Shown here: piece by piece, positions 43,417 to 52,119 of the stretch | Layout: each line of letters begins with the position of its first letter | Position numbering within the stretch: the stretch's first letter is position 1 | Assembly (NCBI GenBank): GCA_034429195.1 | Contig: DAOUGQ010000019.1 | Span: 1 to 64,000, forward strand | Direction: 5' to 3' | DNA from: UBA4782 sp034429195 | GTDB lineage: Bacteria; Chloroflexota; Anaerolineae; Anaerolineales; Anaerolineaceae | Length of the DNA stretch: 64,000 nt | The notes under the pieces: generated by a model | What the model was told of the DNA's origin: nothing | The model's database searches: none | The model's input: only the letters and a program-made list of their open reading frames with translations | Program-made: the position numbers and the translations under genes

Positions 43417-44537
43417 GCATTCCCCTCCCTGTTGATTACTTGTAGCAAGTCTTCGATGGTCTGTCGATGATTGTCAGTAATGGGCTCAAAGGTAACAGGC
43501 ACTCCATCCAATCGTAGTGCTGTGCCGGTACAATCGATACCAGCCTGCGCTGTTGGCAGCCAGATGGAGGATTTCCATTTTGGAAAAGTGGGACCAAGAA
43601 CGATGGTCGGGAACTTTTCCAATTGGCGATAGTCTTCTTCTGATAAAAATTGAGGTGTGCCAAGAATATAACAAATGTCGACCTGCGAATTATGCAGCAA
43701 TCTTCTCAAACAACCAGTACGTGGATGGTAATGTACGCTATCAGACTGGAAGCGAATATTTCCAGGATAACCGGTAAGATCTAATAATCTTTCCACGATA
43801 CCCAGACTGTTCGCAGCAGGTGGGATAATCAATCCATACCAGTGCTTTCCAGCGTTTAACTCATTCAGCCACAAAAGCAACTCGGTCGTTATCTGAGGAT
43901 CCTCTTCCAGCCAGTCTTTATCGAATAAAACCAATCCACACTCAGAAGTTTGTATCTTCTGGTTAATTTCAAACAATCTTTCAGGAAGCAATTCCTGTTT
44001 CAATCGCAGCTTTTGGAGTATTTCGAGAGTGTGTTCCACCGGGAGGTAAACCGCCTGATTAAGCAATTGGTACCCCAAGAAGTTTGCAATACGGGGAAGC
44101 GAATCAGGAAAACTCTTTGTGCAGCAGACAATTTGCTGTACTACTTGTTTCATTTCACCCAATGTGGCAGAAAGCAATCCTGTCTGCTTCATTACCAGGC
44201 TAAGAATGCTTCCAGAGAAATCTTCTTCACAGACAAGAATTGCGTTTTGTTTCCTGGCAAACTTTACAGCATTCTCAATAGCCTCTTGATACAGGTTGCC
44301 ACAGAGGATTACCAATTTTCGCGCTGATCCACGACTCCAAGTGATTGCCTGATTTAATTTATATGAAGAAGAAAATTCCCTGGATGCGGCAAGAGCATCG
44401 AGCGCAAAAGGATACATTTTCTGCGCCAATGAACACGTAGGGGTTACTTGCGTTAACCGATCTCCATCTAAATGGAGATGGAGATCGGAACAATGGAGAC
44501 TGCAAAATGGGCAAGAAATAGTTTTAAGATCTGTCAT
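43413..44537 (-). CDS. fhcB: Formyltransferase/hydrolase complex subunit B
   Basis: A 374 aa FmdB/FhcB-type subunit. The archaeal homologue is the molybdenum or tungsten formate dehydrogenase; the bacterial one is shortened and thought not to do redox chemistry. Here no Mo/W-ligand cysteine or selenocysteine motif is found, so a redox role is unlikely. Yet the N-terminus keeps C9-x2-C12-x3-C16-x18-C35, the arrangement of a [4Fe-4S] site. It is the first gene of the fhc set, 23 bases after the sugar-binding protein gene. Family assignment rests on this pattern, length and position. Confidence 0.85.
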   Translation of the reverse strand: MTDLKTISCPFCSLHCSDLHLHLDGDRLTQVTPTCSLAQKMYPFALDALAASREFSSSYKLNQAITWSRGSARKLVILCGNLYQEAIENAVKFARKQNAILVCEEDFSGSILSLVMKQTGLLSATLGEMKQVVQQIVCCTKSFPDSLPRIANFLGYQLLNQAVYLPVEHTLEILQKLRLKQELLPERLFEINQKIQTSECGLVLFDKDWLEEDPQITTELLLWLNELNAGKHWYGLIIPPAANSLGIVERLLDLTGYPGNIRFQSDSVHYHPRTGCLRRLLHNSQVDICYILGTPQFLSEEDYRQLEKFPTIVLGPTFPKWKSSIWLPTAQAGIDCTGTALRLDGVPVTFEPITDNHRQTIEDLLQVINREGNA

Positions 44538-44560
44538 GCTGTCTGTAATGACAAGGGACT

Positions 44561-45874
44561 TTATGGCGTTACCTGGAACTGTGTTTTTATGGAATGATCG
44601 ACAGATGTTTTTGCATCATCCAATGCCTGCTGAGGACTGGCGGTACCCAATTCCACCTGCTCGACAGCGTTCTGCAGAGCCAGGTCGCTGTTTCCGAGTG
44701 CAGAAAATACAGGGATTGCAACCGCATAAGGCAAGGAATCAAAAGCTGCTTTGCGTAATGGGTTTTCTTCTACAATCGCCTGAATTTCAGGCCATGAGGT
44801 AGCATCTTTATAAATAGGGATGTAGCCAGTGTGGGAAGTTAAGTAAATAGAGCTGTCTTTTGATATCATGAATTTTACGAATTCCCATGAAGCATTCCGG
44901 ATTCGTTCGTCATCGTTTTTGAAAATAACGAGGCTTCCACCACCCAGAGGTACTTTATGAACATCACCCACAGCTGGAAACATCGTTGAACCAACTTTGA
45001 AGCTAGCTTCTGTCTGGATACTGCTAACCAATGAGGTGGAAGCGAACATCATGCCAAGTTTGCCTGATAGGAAATCGGATTGTGCTTCCTGATGCTGATT
45101 GGGGGGCATGACTTTATCCACATTCACCCAATTGCTCCACATTTCCAACATTTCTACAGCTTCAGGGCTGTTGTATAGCACCTGAGTTTCGTCTTCGCTG
45201 ACAATTTGAGCGCCATTTTCAAGGAAAAAGGTGCTTAAATACCAATGCGTATCATCCCGGGCGTTCAACCCCCATTGAGAGGGTGTGCCACTGGCATCAG
45301 TTTTTGTGAGGGCTTTTGCGGCCACTAATAATTCTTCAGTATTTTGTGGTGGGTTATCAGGGTCAAGCCCAGCAGCTATGAAAAGGTCTTTATTGTAGAC
45401 CAAAATGGGCACCGAGTTGTTGAAAGGGGCAGTCCATAGCACACCACCAGCGGTGTTGTATTCCAAAAATGACGGGTAGAAATCATCCAGGTTAAAGCTG
45501 CTGTCCGAAGCAACAAAGTCACTGATAGGAATAATTGCTCCGCTGGTTCCCAGCAGAGGAGCACCTCCTAGTTGCGCTATGTTAGGCAGGGTATTCCCCG
45601 TAATAGCACTGTATACTTTAGCCATAGCAGTAGTGTAATTACCCTGGTAAGTAGCAACCACCTGAATGGTAGGATGCGTATCATTGAACTGTTTTACAAG
45701 GTCTTCAATTGCTTTGCCACTATCACCACCCAGCGCATACCAGAATTCAAGGGTTACGTTTCCTTTTGAATCTACTTTACCACCTCCACCTGTTCCAGCA
45801 TCTTTCGTGCCTCCACAAGAGGTCAACAGTAACACTGCCAGAACCAGGATAAAAAACCATCGATTTCGTTTCAT
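44561..45874 (-). CDS. ABC sugar transporter solute-binding lipoprotein
   Basis: A 437 aa extracellular solute-binding protein of family 1 (maltose/glycerol-phosphate type). The signal ends in the lipobox LLTSC (C20 lipidated), then a Gly-rich spacer and VTLEFWYALGGDSGKAIEDL, QFNDTHPTIQVVATYQGNY. It should capture an oligo- or monosaccharide and deliver it to the two permeases upstream. No ATPase gene is in this cluster, so a shared MsmK-type ATPase elsewhere is likely. GAGG precedes the ATG. Confidence 0.93.
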   Translation of the reverse strand: MKRNRWFFILVLAVLLLTSCGGTKDAGTGGGGKVDSKGNVTLEFWYALGGDSGKAIEDLVKQFNDTHPTIQVVATYQGNYTTAMAKVYSAITGNTLPNIAQLGGAPLLGTSGAIIPISDFVASDSSFNLDDFYPSFLEYNTAGGVLWTAPFNNSVPILVYNKDLFIAAGLDPDNPPQNTEELLVAAKALTKTDASGTPSQWGLNARDDTHWYLSTFFLENGAQIVSEDETQVLYNSPEAVEMLEMWSNWVNVDKVMPPNQHQEAQSDFLSGKLGMMFASTSLVSSIQTEASFKVGSTMFPAVGDVHKVPLGGGSLVIFKNDDERIRNASWEFVKFMISKDSSIYLTSHTGYIPIYKDATSWPEIQAIVEENPLRKAAFDSLPYAVAIPVFSALGNSDLALQNAVEQVELGTASPQQALDDAKTSVDHSIKTQFQVTP

Positions 45875-45948
45875 GATTCCCTCACTTTTTTCTGATAGAA
45901 ATTCTTTTCTTTATTATACAAATCTGTTGCAACGAATCACCAGAACCA

Positions 45949-46839
45949 TTAAATATCTTTTAGCCCGGTGCTGGCCATACTTTCGACAAACGTTTTTTGC
46001 ACCAGGAAGTAAATAATAACGACGGGCAAACAGACCACCAGGGCTGCTGCCATGTATACACCCCATTGTGTGCTGCCTTCACCACTGACAAAATAACGTA
46101 ATCCAATCTGGAGGGTACGCATTGAGTCCTGGTTGGTAATGATCAATGGCCATTGGTAAGAATTCCAATTGCCCATGAATGCAAACAATGCCTGCGATGC
46201 CAGAATTGGTTTACATAAAGGTAAAAGGATCTGCACCAGGAATCTGAACCGGCTGCAACCATCCAACTTAGCCGCTTCTTCCAACTCACGAGGTACCGTA
46301 CGGAAGGATTGCCGAAGCATGAATACACCGAATGCATTTGCCAGGAAAGGTACAATCAATGCCTGATACGTATCAATCCAATCCAGGGTCCGCATTACCA
46401 GGTAAGTAGGGATAAGGGTTACCTGACTTGAGATCATGGTGGTGCTCAAGAAGATCATGAACATTACATTCTTCCCTTTGAAGTCCATACGAGCGAAAGC
46501 GAATGCAGCCAGGATACAGGATGTGAGTTGACCAATCGTAACCGCAATGGCTACAATAGCACTATTCAGAAAATATCTGCCAAATGGGGCTTCTTTCCAC
46601 ATTTCAATATAATTTGACCATTGTGGATCTTTGGGTATCCAGGTTGGAGGATACGCAAATACTTCCGTTGGACCTTTCAAGGAAGTTACGATCATCCAGA
46701 TGAAGGGTAGCATCACTGCAAAAGCCAGGGCAATCACCACCACTAGCCAAATTCCATTGGAAAAGAATGTGAGAATACGGTGTTTTATTTTCCGTGTGCT
46801 ACGGCTTGAATCTGAGATTAAATCAGTTTTGTTATTCAT
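45949..46839 (-). CDS. ABC sugar permease, MalG type
   Basis: About 296 aa, six membrane segments, with the EAA loop EEAAKLDGCSRFRFLVQILLP that docks the ATPase. It partners with the MalF-type permease gene, which it overlaps by eight bases when the ATG at 46839 is used; a TTG at 46860 is the alternative. Confidence 0.92.
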   Translation of the reverse strand: MNNKTDLISDSSRSTRKIKHRILTFFSNGIWLVVVIALAFAVMLPFIWMIVTSLKGPTEVFAYPPTWIPKDPQWSNYIEMWKEAPFGRYFLNSAIVAIAVTIGQLTSCILAAFAFARMDFKGKNVMFMIFLSTTMISSQVTLIPTYLVMRTLDWIDTYQALIVPFLANAFGVFMLRQSFRTVPRELEEAAKLDGCSRFRFLVQILLPLCKPILASQALFAFMGNWNSYQWPLIITNQDSMRTLQIGLRYFVSGEGSTQWGVYMAAALVVCLPVVIIYFLVQKTFVESMASTGLKDI

Positions 46840-47782
46840 AATGCACCGACCGGTCAACAAAGCGGAATTGGATCCAGGTAAGGAGCAGCATCAATATAAA
46901 CAGGAGAACTGCTATTGCTGATGCTTTTCCCATCTGGAAGAATTGGAAGGCATTCTGGTACAGGTAATACGCCATTGTATTTGTGGCATTCAATGGACCA
47001 CCCTGTGTCATCACATCAATCTCTGTAAAGGCTTTCAGAGAGTTGATCATACCCACTGTAAGAACATAGAACAAGGTTGGTCCTAAGAGTGGCCAGGTAA
47101 TATGTCTGAATAGAGATATGCTATTGGCGCCATCAATTTTGGCAGCTTCGTAATAGGTACCTGGGATGGATTGTAAACCTGCAAGGAAAATGATGATGTT
47201 GTACCCCATCCCCGACCAGACACCCATCATGATCAAACAGGGCATCGCCAGAACAGGATCACGCAGCCATGCTTGAATAGGTAATCCCAATGAGATCAGG
47301 ATAGTGTTAAACAACCCATAATTCGCTGGATGGAACAACCACAGCCAAACAACAGATACCGCTGCAGTCGAGGTGATGGTTGGCAGAAAGAAGGTTGTTC
47401 GAAAAATACCAACCCCGCGGATTTTTCGATTGAGCAGTAATGCAATCAGCAGGGAAATGATCAAATTGATGGGAACACCTAATGAAAAATAGAAGGTGTT
47501 CAGAATTGATTTCCAGAAGATAGGAGATTCGATGGCATCTGTGAACAGATAAATATAATTTTCAAGTCCTACAAACGAAGGTTGAGAAGGCAGGTTCCAG
47601 CGAAAAGTACTGACAACCATAGAAAATATTGCTGGAAAGAACGTGAAGACTGCAAAGATCAACAAACTTGGAAGCAAATATAAATAGGCTTCGAAAGTTT
47701 CTTTATTCTTCCTCCTTTTCATCCCCAACGATCTCTGAGGGCTGATCTTTTGAGTTGATTTCATTTCGGTTGGAATACTCAT
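46832..47782 (-). CDS. ABC sugar permease, MalF type
   Basis: A 316 aa permease with six membrane segments and the EAA loop YEAAKIDGANSISLFRHITW. The N-terminal 30 residues are basic and cytoplasmic. It overlaps the sugar isomerase gene by four bases (ATGA), so the isomerase, both permeases and the binding protein form one transcription unit. Confidence 0.92.
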   Translation of the reverse strand: MSIPTEMKSTQKISPQRSLGMKRRKNKETFEAYLYLLPSLLIFAVFTFFPAIFSMVVSTFRWNLPSQPSFVGLENYIYLFTDAIESPIFWKSILNTFYFSLGVPINLIISLLIALLLNRKIRGVGIFRTTFFLPTITSTAAVSVVWLWLFHPANYGLFNTILISLGLPIQAWLRDPVLAMPCLIMMGVWSGMGYNIIIFLAGLQSIPGTYYEAAKIDGANSISLFRHITWPLLGPTLFYVLTVGMINSLKAFTEIDVMTQGGPLNATNTMAYYLYQNAFQFFQMGKASAIAVLLFILMLLLTWIQFRFVDRSVHYE

Positions 47783-48624
47783 GCCACCTCCTTTGCAATG
47801 GCAGCGAAACTTTCTGCCAGGGCTGATGTGATCCGTTCAACTGACCAACCTTTCATTCTTTCACCTTTTAATTCAAGTACCACAACACCCTTCATATTCA
47901 CTGCTTTTAATTTTGCTAACCATTCTTTATATGGGACTTTCCCCAACACCAGCGGGTAATGATCTAATCCATCATTATCAACATCATGCACATGAACATG
48001 AATCACTTTATTCACCCATTCAGGCTCAATTGCAACTGGGGAGTTCCCATGAATATCATGTCCCATATCCCAGCATACACCTACATGAGGATGATCAATC
48101 TTCTCCACCAGTGTTAATACATCATGATGTGCAATCCCAAGTTTGACGGTATTCTTTGCATCAACACTATTGTTTTCAAGTGCAATTCTCAAATGCGAGA
48201 ATTCATTACAAACCCATTGAAGAAATGCTACGGTATCTTCTATCAATGGGCCTTTATCATGGGGAGCAGGTGCTGTAGCTGCATGAAATACTACAGGATG
48301 GGGGTTGCCCAACCTGATAGACCAATTTTCTGCAATCTGCAGTAATGGTCTGTAATCTTGCTCGATTTCTTGTTGTTTACCAGTGGTATATCCAACCAGG
48401 GTATGGGGTGCCCGATAGGCTGCATGGAAACTGATGCCTAAACCCTCGTTAATTGTTGCCTCCATCAAAGGCTCAAACTCTTCCCATTGATTTATATGGT
48501 TATCTAGTTCAAATTCCAAAACACTCAACCCAGCTTTTCTCAATGGTGCAAGGAAAGTTCGGAGAGTTGTACCTTGAACCCAGCGTGGATGAATATTGAA
48601 GCCTACGCGTATCTCACTGGTCAT
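47779..48624 (-). CDS. Sugar phosphate isomerase/epimerase (TIM barrel)
   Basis: A 281 aa AP-endonuclease-2/xylose-isomerase-like barrel. Conserved parts: ISFHAAYRAP, IALENNSVD, VGVCWDMGHDIHGN, VIHVHVHDVD and VVLELKGE, giving the metal-binding Glu, Asp and His set. It probably isomerises or epimerises the sugar imported by the adjacent ABC transporter. The exact substrate cannot be read. Confidence 0.85.
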   Translation of the reverse strand: MTSEIRVGFNIHPRWVQGTTLRTFLAPLRKAGLSVLEFELDNHINQWEEFEPLMEATINEGLGISFHAAYRAPHTLVGYTTGKQQEIEQDYRPLLQIAENWSIRLGNPHPVVFHAATAPAPHDKGPLIEDTVAFLQWVCNEFSHLRIALENNSVDAKNTVKLGIAHHDVLTLVEKIDHPHVGVCWDMGHDIHGNSPVAIEPEWVNKVIHVHVHDVDNDGLDHYPLVLGKVPYKEWLAKLKAVNMKGVVVLELKGERMKGWSVERITSALAESFAAIAKEVA

Positions 48625-48625
48625 G

Positions 48626-49624
48626 CTATGCCTTCCTGTTCTGAATTATGGACTCTATCCTGGCTGCTTCCTGTTCCAGGTTAAAATGGTTTACCATTTC
48701 AAGTTGCTTGATCATGTCTGCATCAAAGGCATTGATCCCAGAATATGCTCCACAAACAGCTCCCGCTATGGCTGCGATCGTATCGGTGTCTCCACCAATG
48801 TTTGCACCATACCGCACCGCTTTCATTGGATTTCCATCTGCCAGCTTTACCAACCCAATTGCGGTAGCAACTGATTCCGCCACCAGCATATCTACGCCAA
48901 CATAATTGTAAAGATCTTCAAGCGCCTGCCCAGCACTTGAAGATTTTTCAATCAAAGAACAAGCCAGCTCAATCCTTTTTTCCAGTGGGGTACCCCAATA
49001 CCATTTCCCAAAATTTCTTCCCTTCGTAGCACCGCAGCAGGCTGCCACAATGATTTCCTCTATCAGATTTTCACTCTTCACAGCGGCAGATACGGCATAA
49101 CCCACTGCAGCCGCACCAGATATGGCTACTGAAGTACCATGTGTTGGAAGGCAAGTCTCTACCACCTGCGATAACAATTTTTCCGTCTGGTTATAATTCA
49201 CCAGACCAACAACGATCGCACGATACGCAGCTCCATTGGTGGTGCCATTTTTCCCCGTTTCTTGTGGAGACGCGCCACCACGCAGTTTCTCCAGAGCCTG
49301 GCGAGTGCTTGGACCCAGGATAACGGGTAATGCGTCTCCTGCCTGGTCAGCCCATAGGATGAGGTGACTGGCTACCGAATCGGCTGTCAGGCTTCCATCT
49401 TCGTTATAGGCATGTGCAACAGCCAGCACCTGTCCAGTATCATCCGTAATTTGCCCTGGAGTAAGGATATGATGAGGGTGCCAGATAGGTGCTGGAACAA
49501 AGTGCTCGATCCAACCGAATTCAGAACGGATCTGGTCGGGGTTCATAAATTCTGACGGGTTGCCCAGGGCATCGCCCAATGCCAACCCAGCCAGACAGCC
49601 ATGGATCCGGTCAAAGAATTTCAT
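48626..49624 (-). CDS. ADP-ribosylglycohydrolase-family protein
   Basis: A 332 aa (ADP-ribosyl) hydrolase fold protein. The metal site is intact: LALGDALG, TDDTGQVLAVA near the N-terminus and GGDTDTIAAIAGAVCG near the C-terminus. Members remove ADP-ribose from proteins or hydrolyse related N-glycosides; in sugar and nucleoside operons they may split ribosides. Its position between a sugar isomerase and an ECF transporter, with a PfkB kinase nearby, favours a metabolic N-glycosidase role (inference). Confidence 0.85.
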   Translation of the reverse strand: MKFFDRIHGCLAGLALGDALGNPSEFMNPDQIRSEFGWIEHFVPAPIWHPHHILTPGQITDDTGQVLAVAHAYNEDGSLTADSVASHLILWADQAGDALPVILGPSTRQALEKLRGGASPQETGKNGTTNGAAYRAIVVGLVNYNQTEKLLSQVVETCLPTHGTSVAISGAAAVGYAVSAAVKSENLIEEIIVAACCGATKGRNFGKWYWGTPLEKRIELACSLIEKSSSAGQALEDLYNYVGVDMLVAESVATAIGLVKLADGNPMKAVRYGANIGGDTDTIAAIAGAVCGAYSGINAFDADMIKQLEMVNHFNLEQEAARIESIIQNRKA

Positions 49625-50445
49625 TGCTCAAGTGTAGAAGTGAAGAGAGGCAGACGTGCCTTCTTTAAGCCGATCATTACACCAACTCCAACGATCGTTG
49701 AGGCGAGGATCACAACCGTATCTACCATGATCCAGTAGGGCAATGTTGGTACCCAATATTGCCAGGACAGGTTGAACATCCAGTTCACCATGGTATTGGT
49801 GGTCAGAAATTCAGCGGCATGCCCGGTGGTACACATCAGAAATATAGCTGGCCACATCCAAACCTTGTGTTGTGTAATAATACTTTTTCTTACCCAATCG
49901 CGAAGTGGTTTGATAACAATTACCAACAATGCAACTGCTGAATAGGGAAGCGGTACCATCCACATACCAGTCTGCCAGGATTGTGGGTTAACGAACCAGG
50001 AGCCAATAATCAGCAGCTCAAAAATTGCAGCCAGCACCCATTTGTTTGCCATCAGTAAACCTGCTACCAGACCGCCCATGGTAACGGTTAGAAAACCCAG
50101 AGGACCTGCTGAAAAGCCGTAAGGAAACAGAATCATGGAGACAATACCACCTGCTGCATTCGCAATTGCTGCTGCAGGACCGAGCACCATGCCGGAAATG
50201 GCTGTCATAATAGCGTTAATAGTGATCATTCCTGCCATGCCAGGAACCGGTAATGCAGGAATAGCGCTGGATACAATATACAGAGCTGCCCAAATGGCTA
50301 AGACTGCAACAGACATTCCAAAAACACGACCCTTTGCTTTATACGTTCGTACAGTCACAGGTGCGGGTGAAGCTACAACTTCATTCTCACTTTGTTCTTC
50401 TTGTTTAAGTTCTTCAATTTGCTCTGATTGTTGTGAGTCTTTCAT
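49621..50445 (-). CDS. ECF transporter substrate-binding S component (first system)
   Basis: About 274 aa. A 50-residue acidic, Gln/Glu-rich cytoplasmic N-terminus leads into about six membrane segments (VAVLAIWAALYIVSSAIPAL..., LGFLTVTMGGLVAGLL). It resembles ECF S components and is followed by T and two A genes. It is paralogous to the protein at 57110-57886: both share a W-A-A-L..PA.PV.G start. ATG 50445 has AGGAG eight bases upstream; the longer frame to 50505 overlaps the T gene. Substrate unknown. Confidence 0.75.
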   Translation of the reverse strand: MKDSQQSEQIEELKQEEQSENEVVASPAPVTVRTYKAKGRVFGMSVAVLAIWAALYIVSSAIPALPVPGMAGMITINAIMTAISGMVLGPAAAIANAAGGIVSMILFPYGFSAGPLGFLTVTMGGLVAGLLMANKWVLAAIFELLIIGSWFVNPQSWQTGMWMVPLPYSAVALLVIVIKPLRDWVRKSIITQHKVWMWPAIFLMCTTGHAAEFLTTNTMVNWMFNLSWQYWVPTLPYWIMVDTVVILASTIVGVGVMIGLKKARLPLFTSTLEQ

Positions 50446-50461
50446 CAGCTTTCTCCTTCGA

Positions 50462-51268
50462 TCAATAGGTACCAAAACCTTGAATGCGCAGTGCAATTCC
50501 ACCAATCAATGCCAACAATGAAAGTGCAATAATGATGATGTCAACTGTACTAAAATGGCTGTCAAGTAAGAAAGTTCGCCTGGTTGGAGCGCCAAAAGCT
50601 CGCGAGTTCATTGCAACTTCGAGTGTTTGCGAATCTCGAAATGCTCCTAATATCAATGGAATCATCAATGAAACGGATGCCTTTAGCTTGTTTATGAAAT
50701 TTCCTCCAGAATCATAGGAAATTCCACGACAAAGTTGTGCTTGCTGAATAATGGAAGCTCGATTTTGAATAGATGGCAAGAGGCTTAATGCGGTGGTCAT
50801 GATGAAAGCAAACCGATAGGGTACCTTCAATTTAACCAATGCCAACATGAGTTCTGGCAGAGGAGTAGTCATTACCATCAAAGGTGCTACGATCATGATC
50901 ACAACCAGGCGCAACACCATGGCGATACCGAACACGATCCCTTCCAGGGTAATAAATCCACTAAAACCGATCGCTGGCAAGGGTTTTGAAATTTTAATCA
51001 GGTTTGTAGTACCGGGATAAAAGAATATTTGAACCACCAGGATGATGATCGCTATCACCAGGAAATAGCTCATCAAATCTTTGAGCATTTGAAAGGGTAA
51101 TTTGGCGACAACCCAAACTATCATCACAAATGCCAGCAAGCCAATAATATATGCAGGGTGTGAAAAAAGCAGCACAAGAACAAAAATAACAGCCAAGGCA
51201 ATCAATTTTGTCCGACCATCAAGGACTCGCAATGGGCTGCTTCGGGCTTTTAAGTCTACGTTCATCAT
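50462..51268 (-). CDS. ecfT: ECF transporter transmembrane T component
   Basis: A 268 aa EcfT protein that couples the ATPases to the S component. It has five or so membrane helices and the two coupling motifs SRAFGAPTRRTF-like AxxSRxxG near the C-terminus (MNSRAFGAPTRR). Its ATG overlaps the EcfA gene stop by four bases. Confidence 0.88.
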   Translation of the reverse strand: MMNVDLKARSSPLRVLDGRTKLIALAVIFVLVLLFSHPAYIIGLLAFVMIVWVVAKLPFQMLKDLMSYFLVIAIIILVVQIFFYPGTTNLIKISKPLPAIGFSGFITLEGIVFGIAMVLRLVVIMIVAPLMVMTTPLPELMLALVKLKVPYRFAFIMTTALSLLPSIQNRASIIQQAQLCRGISYDSGGNFINKLKASVSLMIPLILGAFRDSQTLEVAMNSRAFGAPTRRTFLLDSHFSTVDIIIIALSLLALIGGIALRIQGFGTY

Positions 51269-52119
51269 GAGATTTCTCCCCCTGCAGGTTTAATTGCAGG
51301 CAGATAGGTCTGAGTGAGCCAATCAACCATTTCCGGAATGTGAAGGATGGTTTTTTCTTGGGTTCCAAGTTCACGTGCGAGCATAGTTACCTGGGGTGCC
51401 TTTAATGAAAGACTTTGCAGCTTATCAATTTGTGTGAACACCTCTTCTGGGGTACCCTCAAGAGCTACTTGACCTTTGTTCATGACAACCACTCGTTTAG
51501 CATGCTCCGCAACGATTGGCATATCATGGGTGATGATAACGATTGTTTTTCCCTTTTGATGCAATTGATCAATTAAACTCATGATGGACTTGCTGCCAAA
51601 ATAATCCTGTCCGGTTGTAGGCTCGTCAAAGACAAATACCTGTGGATCGAGGGACAGCGCACATGCTACGGCCAACCTTTGGCGATCACCCAGACTAAGG
51701 GCAAATGGATGAGTCTCACGATATTCGTCGAGCCCCAATTCGATAATGATATTTTCGACTTTCTTTTTTACTTCCTCTGGATCCATTCCAAGCATTCGTG
51801 GACCATAGGCGATCTCTTCTATCACACTGGTACAGAATAACATGTCGTCTGGATTTTGAAATACATATCCTACTTTTCTAGAAAGGTAAGAGACCTTCTT
51901 ATTAGTGGTCTCTTCGCCAAACACAAGCACTTTCCCCCTGGTTGGCTTCAATAACCCGTTGAAATGTTTCACCAGGGTGGTTTTTCCGCTTCCGTTTTGA
52001 CCAACAAAAGCAATATAATCACCCTGAGAAATTGTGAGAGAAACATTCTGGATTGCTTGAACACCATTAGGGTAAGAAAAACAAATATTTTCGCATTGAA
52101 TTACAACATTATTATCCAT
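51265..52119 (-). CDS. ecfA2: ECF transporter ATPase (degenerate signature)
   Basis: About 284 aa ABC ATPase. Walker A GQNGSGKTTLVK, Q-loop VFQNPDDMLF, Walker B QVFVFDEPT and switch histidine ITHD are normal, but the signature motif reads LSLGDRQR in place of LSGGQ. A heterodimer with the next ATPase would thus have one canonical and one altered site. ATG 52119 overlaps the partner gene stop by eight bases and is preferred over the start at 52152. Confidence 0.9.
   Translation of the reverse strand: MDNNVVIQCENICFSYPNGVQAIQNVSLTISQGDYIAFVGQNGSGKTTLVKHFNGLLKPTRGKVLVFGEETTNKKVSYLSRKVGYVFQNPDDMLFCTSVIEEIAYGPRMLGMDPEEVKKKVENIIIELGLDEYRETHPFALSLGDRQRLAVACALSLDPQVFVFDEPTTGQDYFGSKSIMSLIDQLHQKGKTIVIITHDMPIVAEHAKRVVVMNKGQVALEGTPEEVFTQIDKLQSLSLKAPQVTMLARELGTQEKTILHIPEMVDWLTQTYLPAIKPAGGEIS

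Noticed and set aside
43413..44537. FhcB as an active molybdenum/tungsten formylmethanofuran dehydrogenase
   Set aside because: No Mo/W-ligand cysteine or in-frame TGA selenocysteine context was seen and the protein is short; a formyltransferase/hydrolase complex fits better.
45913..45918. Perfect TATAAT on the minus strand before the sugar-binding protein gene
   Set aside because: No acceptable -35 hexamer at 16-18 bases; AT-rich gap makes chance likely.
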